From the NCBI GenBank assembly GCA_052034005.1, contig JBPOJB010000011.1, forward strand, positions 116,257-180,256: 64,000 bases of DNA, in the 5' to 3' direction. This document shows positions 34,574 through 42,440 of this stretch, in pieces; the first letter of the stretch is position 1, and each line of letters begins with the position of its first letter. The stretch is from JAAYDI01 sp052034005. GTDB taxonomy: Bacteria > Planctomycetota > Planctomycetia > Pirellulales > Pirellulaceae. Both the position numbers and the translations under genes were made by a program. Below the pieces are notes generated by a model. The model was not told the origin of the DNA, did not search any database, and saw nothing but the letters and a program-made list of their open reading frames with translations.

Positions 34574-36217
34574 CTATTGCGCGAGGGCGGCCGACACGAT
34601 CTGTTGTGCTTCGTCGATGATCTGCTGGAGGTGCGATTCGCTCTGGAAGCTCTCGGCGTAGATCTTGTAGATCTCCTCGGTGCCGGACGGGCGGGCGGCG
34701 AACCAGCCGTTGGCTGTGACGACTTTCAGGCCGCCCAGCGGCGCCTGGTTGCCCGGCGCGCAGGTCTGCTTGTCCAGGATCGCGTCGCCGGCCAGGGTGG
34801 CGGCAGCCACTTGCGCGGGCGACAGGTTTTTCAAGACCGTCCGTTGCCGCGCGTCGGCCGGCGCGTCGAGCCGCCGGTACCAGGGCTGTCCGAATTCGCG
34901 CGCGATCTGGGCGAAATGCTCGCCCGGGTCGCGGCCGGTCCGCGCCGTGATTTCCGCCGCCAACAGGCCCAAGATCAGGCCATCCTTGTCGGTCGTCCAG
35001 ACGCTTCCGTCTCGACACAGGAAGCTCGCGCCCGCGCTCTCTTCCCCTGCGAACCCGTACTGGCCGTGGCCCAGGCCGTCGACGAACCACTTGAAGCCCA
35101 CCGGCACCTCGACGACTTGCCGGCCGAACGACTGCGCGACGCGGTCGATGATCGCGCTGCTGACCGCCGTCTTGCCGACCGCCAGGTGTGGCGACCAGTC
35201 GGGCCGGTGTGCGAGAAGATAGCGGATCGCGACCGCCAGGTAGTGGTTGGGGTTCATCAGGCCCACCGACCGTGTGACAATCCCGTGGCGGTCCGCATCC
35301 GGATCGGTGCCGAATGCCACGTCGTACTGGTCCTTCAGCTGCACGAGGTTGGCCATCGCGAACGGGCTGGAGCAATCCATGCGGATCTTGCCGTCGTGAT
35401 CCAGGGGCATGAACGAGAACTGCGGGTCGACCTGGTCGTTGACGACTGTCAGGTCGAGCTTGTAGCGCTCGAGGATCGGGGCCCAGTAGCCGAATGCCGC
35501 GCCGCCCAGCGGATCCACTGCCAGCTTCAATCCGGCCGCGCGGATCACATCGAAGTCGAGCACGCGTGCCAGGTCCTCGACATACGGTCCGACCAGGTCG
35601 GCGGGCTGGATGCAGCGGGTGGCGGCCGGCGAGCGGACGGGCTGGCGACGGATCTGCCGGCCGCCGTCCTGCAGCAGCTGATTGGCGCGGTTCTGGATCC
35701 AGTCCGTCACGTCCGTGTCGGCCGGTCCGCCGTGTGGAGGGTTGTATTTGAACCCGCCGTCCGGCGGCGGGTTATGCGAGGGTGTGATCACGATCCCGTC
35801 GGCCAGCGCCGCGGGCTGGCGGCGATTGTGGGTCAGGATATGTCGCGAGATGGCCGGCGTCGGCGTGTAGCCGTCATCCTGCTGGATGACGGTCTCTATC
35901 TCGTTAGCCGCCAGCACCTCCAGCGCCGTCTGCTGGGCCGGCCCCGAGAGCGCATGCGTGTCTTTACCCAGCAGGAGTGGTCCGCCATGCTGCCGCTGGC
36001 GGCGATAATCGCAGATGGCTTGGGTGATGGCCGCAATATGCAGTTCGTTGAACGTGCCGTCGGTCGACGTGCCGCGATGCCCGCTCGTGCCGAACGATAC
36101 CCGTTGGCGCGGGTCGTCCATGTCCGGTTGCCGCGCGTAGTACGCCTCGATCAGGGCGCTGATGTCCGTCAGGGCCTCGCGAGGCGCGATCACTCCAGGG
36201 ACTCCGTGAGCTGTCAT
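34574..36217 (-). CDS. pgm: Phosphoglucomutase (alpha-D-glucose phosphate-specific)
   Basis: The 547-residue product matches the bacterial Pgm family. SFGTSGHRG lies near the N-terminus. The phosphoserine loop is TPSHNPP (Ser147), the Mg-binding loop DPDADRHG (about 305-312), the sugar-binding loop GEESAGAS (391-398), and the phosphate-binding RPSGTEEIYKIYAES is near the C-terminus. It interconverts glucose-1-phosphate and glucose-6-phosphate in the cytoplasm. It is divergent from glgX, which releases glucose units from glycogen, so the pair links glycogen turnover to glycolysis. Confidence 0.95.
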   Translation of the reverse strand: MTAHGVPGVIAPREALTDISALIEAYYARQPDMDDPRQRVSFGTSGHRGTSTDGTFNELHIAAITQAICDYRRQRQHGGPLLLGKDTHALSGPAQQTALEVLAANEIETVIQQDDGYTPTPAISRHILTHNRRQPAALADGIVITPSHNPPPDGGFKYNPPHGGPADTDVTDWIQNRANQLLQDGGRQIRRQPVRSPAATRCIQPADLVGPYVEDLARVLDFDVIRAAGLKLAVDPLGGAAFGYWAPILERYKLDLTVVNDQVDPQFSFMPLDHDGKIRMDCSSPFAMANLVQLKDQYDVAFGTDPDADRHGIVTRSVGLMNPNHYLAVAIRYLLAHRPDWSPHLAVGKTAVSSAIIDRVAQSFGRQVVEVPVGFKWFVDGLGHGQYGFAGEESAGASFLCRDGSVWTTDKDGLILGLLAAEITARTGRDPGEHFAQIAREFGQPWYRRLDAPADARQRTVLKNLSPAQVAAATLAGDAILDKQTCAPGNQAPLGGLKVVTANGWFAARPSGTEEIYKIYAESFQSESHLQQIIDEAQQIVSAALAQ

Positions 36218-36540
36218 AGACTGCCTGTCCTTGTGTTGGTGGATGCCGTGCGCCTCGCGGCGCGGACCTGCCCTCTGTTCTCGGACGCGCCGGCCGACCG
36301 TGGCCGGGCCTCACCATTGTTGGCGGGAACGTCCGGCATGCCAAGCGGGCGGCGGGCGGTGGAACGGACGCGACGCGGGTCGGGCCAGGGCCGACGGGGC
36401 ACGGGCAGGGCCGGCGGCACCGTGGGCATTTTCCGTTCTATCGCTATGATCGTACGTCGAGCGTCCCGGCGCGTGTGCAAAGCGTGGTGTACAATAGAAT
36501 ACCCCCGTCCTGCCAATCCAGCCGTTAGCGTTGACCTGCC
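36218..36540. other. Intergenic region between pgm and glgX
   Basis: These 323 bases separate two divergent carbohydrate genes and presumably contain both promoters. A TACAAT hexamer near 36490 and TATGAT near 36446 could be -10 elements for glgX, but neither has a convincing -35. An open frame on the minus strand here has no recognisable protein character. Confidence 0.4.
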
Positions 36541-38652
36541 ATGGGGATCCGTCCGACCAACAACTGGTTCACGGTTGAAGGCATTCCCTTCCCGTTAGGC
36601 ACCACGTGGATTGCGGAGGAGAACGCGTTCAATTTCGCGCTGTACTCGAAGCACGCCACGTCGGTCACGCTGTTGCTGTTCCATCCGCGCGACGTATCGC
36701 AGCCGATCGTCCAGAAGCGGCTGAATCACCTGGTCAACAAGTCGGGTCGGATCTGGCACTGCCGGATCCCCAAGCCGGAGATGCTCGGCGCGCGGTACTA
36801 TGCGTATCAGATCGACGGCCCGCACACGAACGGCAGCTTCGAGGTGCACGCGTTTGATCCCGACAAGCTGCTGCTCGATCCGTACGCCAAATCGGTGCAT
36901 TTTCCGGCCACGTTCGACCGCAAGGCGGCCATTGGGCCGGGCTGCAACTGGGGCAAGGCGCCGCTGGGCGTGGTGTACGAGGACGAGCCGCCGTTCGATT
37001 GGGGCGACCGCGACGTGCCGTTCCACCAGCACGATCTGGTCATTTACGAGATGCATGTCCGGGGGTTCACGCGGCGGCCCAACAGCGGCGTGCGGACGGA
37101 GCAGCGCGGGACCTACCGCGGCGTGATCGAGAAGATCCCGTACCTCCAGGAGTTGGGGATCACGGCGGTCGAGTTGTTGCCGGTGCACCAGTACGACCCG
37201 CAGGAGGGCAACTACTGGGGCTACATGACGCTCAACTTCTTCGCTCCGCACCAGGCCTACGCCGCCGCGCGGCATGCGGCTCACGACGAGTTCCGGGAGA
37301 TGGTCCGCGCGCTGCACGACGCCGGCATCGAGGTGATCCTGGACGTCGTGTTCAACCATACGGCGGAAGGCGATCACCGGGGCCCTTGTTACAGCTACAA
37401 GGGGATCGACAACAGCACGTACTACATGCTCGGCGGGCCGGCCGAGCACCCCTACCAGAACTTCTCGGGCACTGGCAACACGCTGCACTGCGCGAACCGA
37501 TATGTCGAGCGCATGATCCTCGACAGCCTGCGTCATTGGGTGGTCGACCAGCATGTGGACGGATTCCGTTTCGACCTGGCGTCCGTGTTCGCGCGGCAGT
37601 CGGACGGCAGCGTGAGCCCGGGCGACTCGCGGATCGTGTCGGCCATCCGGTCGGATCCCATCCTGGGCCGGGTGCGTCTGATCGCGGAGCCGTGGGACGC
37701 AGCCGGGCTCTACCAGCTGGGCACGGACTTTCCCGGCAAGCGCTGGTTCCAGTGGAACGGTCGTTTCCGGGACGACGTGCGGCGTTTCGTCAAAGGGGAT
37801 GCCGGGCTGATCCCCAGCATCATGCGGCGGATCTACGGCAGCGACGATCTGTTCCCGGACGATGTCATGCATGCGTGCCATCCGTGCCAGAGCGTGAACT
37901 ACGTCAACAGCCATGACGGGTTCACGCTTTACGACCTGGTGAGCTACAACGAGCGGCACAACTGGGTCAACGGGCACGGCAACACGGACGGCCATCTGGA
38001 GAACTACAGCTGGAACTGCGGTTGGGAAGGCGATGTGAACGTGCCGCGCAGCGTGATCGCGCTGCGCAAGCGGCAAGCCCGGAACTTCTGCTGCCTGCTG
38101 ATGCTCGCCAACGGCACGCCGATGTTCTCGGCGGGCGACGAGTTCCTGCACACGCAGTTCGGCAACAACAACCCGTACAACCAGGACAACGAGACGACCT
38201 GGTTGAACTGGGACCGCCTGGAAGAGCATCGCGACATGTTCCGCTTCTTCCGGCTGATGATCAAGCTGCGCAAATCGCATCCCGGCTTGGCGCGGAGCCG
38301 GTTCTGGCGCGAGGATGTTCGCTGGTACGGCACCGGCCGGCAGGTCGACATGTCGGCCGAATCCCGGCAGCTGGCGTACTATCTGGACGGCGCGTCCCAG
38401 CGCGACGCCGACTTCTACGTCATGATCAACGCCGGCTGGGAGGACGCCCAGTTCACGATCCAGGAGTACCGGGACGGCCGCTGGAAACGCGTCGTGGACA
38501 CGGCCCAGCGCAGCCCGCACGACATCTGCGAGCCCGGCGAGGAGGTCCCGGTCCGCGAGGTGCGTTATCGCGTGCAAGCGCGCTCGATCGTCGTGCTCAT
38601 GCGCGAACGTCCAGGCACGGGCCCTGCGGAGGAAGCACCTCGCCGACAATAG
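36541..38652 (+). CDS. glgX: Glycogen debranching enzyme (isoamylase-type, GH13)
   Basis: The 703-residue product has an N-terminal carbohydrate-binding beta domain (about residues 15-125, FPLGTTWIAEENAFNFALYS) and a GH13 TIM barrel. The barrel holds VVFNHTAEGD, VDGFRFDLASV with the nucleophile Asp345, LIAEPWD with the acid/base Glu383, and NSHDGFTLYDLV with Asp459. A short C-terminal beta domain follows. It hydrolyses alpha-1,6 branches of glycogen or limit dextrins in the cytoplasm. Its 3' end overlaps the 3' end of selD on the other strand by 56 bases. No clear ribosome site precedes the ATG. Confidence 0.93.
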   Translation: MGIRPTNNWFTVEGIPFPLGTTWIAEENAFNFALYSKHATSVTLLLFHPRDVSQPIVQKRLNHLVNKSGRIWHCRIPKPEMLGARYYAYQIDGPHTNGSFEVHAFDPDKLLLDPYAKSVHFPATFDRKAAIGPGCNWGKAPLGVVYEDEPPFDWGDRDVPFHQHDLVIYEMHVRGFTRRPNSGVRTEQRGTYRGVIEKIPYLQELGITAVELLPVHQYDPQEGNYWGYMTLNFFAPHQAYAAARHAAHDEFREMVRALHDAGIEVILDVVFNHTAEGDHRGPCYSYKGIDNSTYYMLGGPAEHPYQNFSGTGNTLHCANRYVERMILDSLRHWVVDQHVDGFRFDLASVFARQSDGSVSPGDSRIVSAIRSDPILGRVRLIAEPWDAAGLYQLGTDFPGKRWFQWNGRFRDDVRRFVKGDAGLIPSIMRRIYGSDDLFPDDVMHACHPCQSVNYVNSHDGFTLYDLVSYNERHNWVNGHGNTDGHLENYSWNCGWEGDVNVPRSVIALRKRQARNFCCLLMLANGTPMFSAGDEFLHTQFGNNNPYNQDNETTWLNWDRLEEHRDMFRFFRLMIKLRKSHPGLARSRFWREDVRWYGTGRQVDMSAESRQLAYYLDGASQRDADFYVMINAGWEDAQFTIQEYRDGRWKRVVDTAQRSPHDICEPGEEVPVREVRYRVQARSIVVLMRERPGTGPAEEAPRRQ

Positions 38653-39646
38653 CGGCGGCCGTGCCGCCCGCCTGCCGCACCTGGGCGACCAGGTCGCCCG
38701 CCCGCTCGGGCGCCACCGCAATCAACAGGCCGCCCGAGGTCTGGGGGTCGAACAGCAGTTCCAGGCGTTCAGGGTCCGCCGCGTCGTCGATCTGCATCTC
38801 CGGCGCGAGGAACTCGCGGTTCGACTTGCTCGCGCCGGTCCGGGCCTGTTGCCGGTACATGGCCAGCGCGCCGGGCAACTCCGGCAACGAACCGACGCGC
38901 AGCACCACGGTCACCTGACTGGCCCGCGCCAGTTCCGCGGCGTGGCCGGCCAATCCGAAGCCGGTCACGTCGGTCATCGCGTGGGCGCCGGCCGCGCAGG
39001 CCGCGTCCCGGCCGATGTCGTTGAGCTGGATCATGCTGGCGATCGCCGAGGCCAGGATGTCGGGCGGGCAGCGCGCCCCCTTGGCGGCCGTGGTGATGAA
39101 GCCGGTCCCCAGCGCCTTGGTGAGCACCAGCAGGTCGCCGGGACGCGCGCCGGCGTTGGTGATCAGCCCCGCGGGCTCGACCACGCCCGTCACGGCCAGG
39201 CCGTACTTGACCTCCGAGTCGCGCAGGGAATGGCCGCCGAGAATCACCGCGCCCGCGGCTGCCACACGCTCGGCACCGCCCGCCAGGATCCGGTTCAAGA
39301 CCGTCAGATCCAGATCCCGGTCCGGGAAACCGACCAGGTTCAACGCGGTGACGGGACGCGCCCCCATGGCCCACGCGTCGCTCAGCGCGTTGGCCGCGGC
39401 GATCTGGCCGAACACGTACGGATCGTCCACCAGCGGCGGGAAGAAATCGACCGTCTGCACGATGTACAAGTCGTCGCGCAAGCGGTACACGCCCGCGTCA
39501 CTGAACGACTCGGCGCCCACAATCAAATTCGGATCAGCGAACGGCACCAAACCGCGCACGACCTGCGCGGTCGCCGATTGCGAGAGCTTGCCCGCTCACC
39601 CGGCACAACTCGCATAGTCCACTAATCGCTTCTGGCGTCCTGACAT
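38597..39646 (-). CDS. selD: Selenophosphate synthetase with in-frame UGA (selenocysteine)
   Basis: SelD makes selenophosphate from selenide and ATP. Reading TGA at 39596-39598 as selenocysteine gives 349 residues starting MSGRQKRLVDYASCAGU, then AGKLSQ. The UGA falls at position 17 and Lys at 20, exactly the catalytic Cys17 and Lys20 spacing of E. coli SelD. Downstream are TVDFFPPLVDDPYVFGQIAAANALSD, GGHSLRDSEVKYGLAVTG, MTDVTGFGLAGHA and DPQTSGGLL, all family hallmarks. The first uninterrupted ATG (39559) would delete the active-site loop, so a truncated start is wrong. A SECIS-like hairpin follows the UGA. The gene lies 15 bases after the zinc-ribbon gene, with a weak ribosome site. Confidence 0.92.
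39551..39571 (-). promoter_or_regulatory. Bacterial SECIS-like hairpin in selD
   Basis: On the minus strand, eight-base perfectly paired arms ACCGCGCA and TGCGCGGT enclose the loop GGTCG. It starts 24 bases after the UGA, and the loop begins about 32 bases after it. A G-first loop with GGU resembles the apical loop that SelB recognises in bacterial SECIS elements. Structure drawn by hand. Confidence 0.7.
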
Positions 39647-39661
39647 GGCGCTCGTGGCCGG

Positions 39662-39985
39662 CTAGGAACCCAAGTACGTATTGCACGAAGGGCACACCCG
39701 GCACAGCAGCGGGACCGACGCGCGGCACTTGGGACATGTTCGCTCTTCGTTCGCGAGCGACGTGCTGGACGCGGCGACAGAATGGCGCGGGCTGGGGCTG
39801 TACGCGCCCAGCAACCGGACGGCCTGCGTGTCCGTCAGCGGGTTGAGCGCGGGAGGAACAGTCTTCTGCTTGGGTTGGGGGACCCAGACCGTCACGTTGC
39901 AGCGCGGACAGTGTGTCTTCCGCCCGGCATGCCGGACGTCGGACTTGAGCACATGGCCATTGCGGCAGACGAAGCGGATCGACAT
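39662..39985 (-). CDS. Small double zinc-ribbon protein
   Basis: The product has 107 residues. An N-terminal ribbon uses FVCRNGHVLKSDVRHAGRKTHCPRCN (one CxxxH/CxxC-type set) and a C-terminal ribbon uses CPKCRASVPLLCRVCPSCNTY (three CxxC pairs). The 45-residue link between them is low in complexity. Such proteins are common in planctomycetes and have no assigned role. A very strong GAGGAGG precedes the ATG. selD starts 15 bases after its stop, so the two appear cotranscribed, but a selenium role is not implied by the sequence. Confidence 0.75.
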   Translation of the reverse strand: MSIRFVCRNGHVLKSDVRHAGRKTHCPRCNVTVWVPQPKQKTVPPALNPLTDTQAVRLLGAYSPSPRHSVAASSTSLANEERTCPKCRASVPLLCRVCPSCNTYLGS

Positions 39986-40334
39986 GACGTATTTCCTCCT
40001 CGCGTCGGCGGTCCTTCAGGGCAACCGGATCCGGGGTCGCCGGGCCCGCGGCTGCCGGTCACCAATCTTAACCCGCGACGTCGCGTAAAGTTTCACCCCG
40101 CTGTGGAAAAACGGCCCCGCACCGTACCATAGACGCGGTGCCGGCGGAAATCGTGCCTGGGGCGCATGACATGTGTGCGCCGCCCGGCAAGTGCATTCCA
40201 GTGTGCGACCATGCACGGTCGACGGAGGGCAACGTGCCCGCCGGTAGTTGCCTGCTCGGGTAGTGTGCGCAAAGCACGTGAGCCGGCAAGGTAGGCGACT
40301 GCATTGTACCGCATCGACGTATCGAGGCAACCGC
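39986..40334. other. Divergent intergenic region upstream of the zinc-ribbon/selD unit
   Basis: These 349 bases hold no gene that I can support. TAAGAT on the minus strand near 40070 could be a -10 for the zinc-ribbon/selD unit. A GGGCAA followed by GCGCAAAGC near 40227-40275 was considered as a riboswitch and dropped. Confidence 0.35.
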
Positions 40335-40748
40335 GTGAACTGGGAATCCGTAGCCGCCTGGGCCCTGCTGTGGATCGCGGCCTCCGCCGCAAGTGTCGTG
40401 GCCGTCACGGTTTTGTTCATCAGCCTCCCGGCAACCTATTTCCTGGATTCGCATCGGCGTCAACTCTGGATCGACAGGCACAAAGCCATTCGCTGGACGG
40501 GCATCGTCCTTAAGAACCTGGCCGGCCTGGTGCTCGTGCTGCTCGGGGGGGTCCTATCGGTCCCGGGCGTTCCCGGGCAAGGGCTACTGACCCTGGTGAT
40601 CGGCCTGTTGCTGTTGGATCTGCCCGGCAAACGGCGTCTGGAACGGCGACTCCTCTCGCGGCCGCGCGTCTATGCGGCGGTCAACCGTCTGCGCGCGCGC
40701 TTTGGACGCGAGCCGCTGCGGTTCGACGAGCCCGGCACCCTGGAGTAG
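40335..40748 (+). CDS. Small inner-membrane protein, PGPGW-like
   Basis: This 137-residue protein has a GTG start at 40335. An N-terminal membrane segment (AAWALLWIAASAASVVAVTVLFISL) and a second pair of helices (NLAGLVLVLLGGVLSV and QGLLTLVIGLLLLDL) surround the VPGVPGQG turn. This resembles the PGPGW family of short membrane proteins of unknown role. A basic C-terminal stretch (KRRLERRLLSRPRVYAAVNRLR) would lie in the cytoplasm. An in-frame ATG at 40248 has no signal-like content. It is convergent with the barrel gene of the split Omp85 pair. Confidence 0.6.
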   Translation: MNWESVAAWALLWIAASAASVVAVTVLFISLPATYFLDSHRRQLWIDRHKAIRWTGIVLKNLAGLVLVLLGGVLSVPGVPGQGLLTLVIGLLLLDLPGKRRLERRLLSRPRVYAAVNRLRARFGREPLRFDEPGTLE

Positions 40749-40753
40749 GCCGC

Positions 40754-40781
40754 CTGCCCATCCCGCGCGGCGGGCGGGCAG
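40754..40781. terminator. Hairpin between convergent genes
   Basis: Arms CTGCCC and GGGCAG, plus inner arms CCCGC and GCGGG around a three-base loop, form an 11-pair hairpin with one small internal loop. It lies six bases after the PGPGW-like stop and ten before the end of the convergent Omp85 barrel gene. No T-tract follows on either strand. Confidence 0.5.
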
Positions 40782-40790
40782 CCGGTCCCG

Positions 40791-42440
40791 TTAGCCGCGG
40801 CCGAACCCGACGAAGAAACTGAACACCTGTTCGTCGTCCGTGTCCGCCTTGCAGACGGGGAAGGCGAAGTCAAAGGCGAGCGGTGCGGGTCCCAAGGCGG
40901 GCACCGTGATCCGGAATCCGAAACCGGGCGCCACACGGAAGTTGTTCCCATCGATCCGGACATCCTCTTCCACCGTGCCATAATCCACAAACGCGACGGC
41001 CCGGATCATGTCGTCGGCCGTGAGCGGAAGCATGTATTCGAACGAGCCGAGCAGTCGGAAGCGGCCGCCGACCACGACCGTGTGCTCGACCGGCGACGCG
41101 CCGCGGAACTGGAACCCGCGCAAGGTCGTGAAGCCGCCCGCGAAGTAGTTCTCGAAGATCGGCGTGTCGGTGCCGGTCACGCCCGCGCCGATGCTGGCCG
41201 AAAGCACATGCCGGCCCGACCCGTCGGGGCGTTCGCGGATCAGGAAATAGCGGCGGTAGTCGATCTCGCCACGCGGGTAATCGAACTCGCCGAACGCGTG
41301 CTCGTACGCCAGCTCGAACAGGTGGCCTTCCGTGGGCAGGAAGGGCATGTCGCGCGTGTCGTGTCGTAACGAATACCGCGCGCTGTACAGGTCGTTGCTG
41401 CCCCGCACAGCCTCCAACGCCGGGATCCCCAGCACGCGCGGGTTCGTGATGTCTACGTCCTCCATCCGCAGCGAAGCGGAGACCGACAGGTCGGGCGTCA
41501 GCCGGTAGCCGAGCCCCAGGCGGCCGCCGACCCGGTTCTCGTCCCAGTCGTGGTATCGGCGGTCGAACAGGTAACCGCTGGTGGTCAGACTGAGCGGGGT
41601 CGACAACAGGTACGGCTCCGTGAAGCTGACGAGGTACCGTTGGACCCGGGTGCCGGGCATCGCTTCCAAACGGAACCCCTGCCCGGCGCCGCGCCAGGCG
41701 TTCCCGCTCAGCACGTCGGCCCAGGACCGCGGGAACCCGAACAGGTCGAAGTTCCGTTCGTCGATCGTGACCTGGCCGGTAACGCCGGCGTCCGAGTTGA
41801 TTCCCGCGCCGAACATGAAGCGGCCGGTGCGGGCCTCTTCCACCATCACATCGACGGGCACCGGCGTGCCCGGCAACTGCTCGGCCAGCGGGAAGATGCC
41901 CTCCGCCGTGTTGTTCAGGAACGGGGAGGTCAACCACGGACGGTTGTCGGTCACGGAGGCCATCACCGGGTTGGCGTCGGGGCCGCCATCCGGCGTGGGG
42001 GGGGCACCCGCGGCGGGGTTCGCGGTCGGCTGGAACACGGTGCGCGCGGGCGACTGGTGGGCCGAGGAGGGACTGCCGGCGGCATAGTCGCTCCCGGAGG
42101 CGGCCATGGGGTAGCGCAGGTGCGAATCCGCGCCCGGCAGTTCGTCATTGGGATTCCACCCGTTCTGGCCGCGCAGCTGGACCGGGGGCGTCGCGGCGGC
42201 AGCGGCATTCGAAGTGGCACCGACAGCAGCCGAATCGGTGGCGGGCGGGGAGCCTGCCACGGGCTGTGCGGGTGTCGCCGGCGCGCGCGTCTCGAGCCAC
42301 GCCCGATGCGGATCCGTGCCCGACATCCCGGCGCAACCCGGCGCGATGACCATCAAGCACACGGCCCAGAGGAGACCGTGGCGACGCCCCAGCCGGTTCG
42401 GGTTGGTCCAGTGTGCCTTCACCATGCGATTACCGATCAC
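40791..42440 (-). CDS. Omp85/BamA-type outer-membrane barrel, separate from its POTRA domains
   Basis: The 549-residue product has an N-terminal hydrophobic segment ending VIAPGC, a possible lipobox. A Pro/Ala-rich linker runs to about residue 175. The Omp85 surface-antigen barrel follows: ARTGRFMFGAGINSDAGVTGQVTIDERNFD near the first strand, then TTLRGFQFRG, the conserved LRGF loop, ending in VFSFFVGFGRG. The barrel inserts outer-membrane proteins in the BamA family. Here the POTRA part is encoded by the upstream gene, whose stop overlaps this GTG by four bases. An ATG at 42425 is also possible. See findings. Confidence 0.85.
   Translation of the reverse strand: MIGNRMVKAHWTNPNRLGRRHGLLWAVCLMVIAPGCAGMSGTDPHRAWLETRAPATPAQPVAGSPPATDSAAVGATSNAAAAATPPVQLRGQNGWNPNDELPGADSHLRYPMAASGSDYAAGSPSSAHQSPARTVFQPTANPAAGAPPTPDGGPDANPVMASVTDNRPWLTSPFLNNTAEGIFPLAEQLPGTPVPVDVMVEEARTGRFMFGAGINSDAGVTGQVTIDERNFDLFGFPRSWADVLSGNAWRGAGQGFRLEAMPGTRVQRYLVSFTEPYLLSTPLSLTTSGYLFDRRYHDWDENRVGGRLGLGYRLTPDLSVSASLRMEDVDITNPRVLGIPALEAVRGSNDLYSARYSLRHDTRDMPFLPTEGHLFELAYEHAFGEFDYPRGEIDYRRYFLIRERPDGSGRHVLSASIGAGVTGTDTPIFENYFAGGFTTLRGFQFRGASPVEHTVVVGGRFRLLGSFEYMLPLTADDMIRAVAFVDYGTVEEDVRIDGNNFRVAPGFGFRITVPALGPAPLAFDFAFPVCKADTDDEQVFSFFVGFGRG

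Noticed and set aside
36214..36516. A 100-residue minus-strand frame between pgm and glgX
   Set aside because: Its composition is dominated by Arg, Pro and Ala, there is no domain and no ribosome site, and it overlaps the divergent promoter region.
38597..39559. selD as a 5'-truncated gene or pseudogene
   Set aside because: Upstream of 39559 the same frame encodes the correct SelD N-terminus, broken only by one TGA at the known Sec position, so selenocysteine is the simpler reading.
40227..40275. A c-di-GMP-I riboswitch-like pattern (GGGCAA ... GCGCAAAGC)
   Set aside because: No GNRA tetraloop stem lies between the motifs, and GGGCAACGTGCCC folds on itself instead. Similar short matches are expected in GC-rich DNA.
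42437..42440. A frameshift joining the POTRA and barrel genes
   Set aside because: The barrel gene has its own hydrophobic signal segment and linker at its N-terminus, and both genes are complete in themselves. Sequencing error is not excluded.
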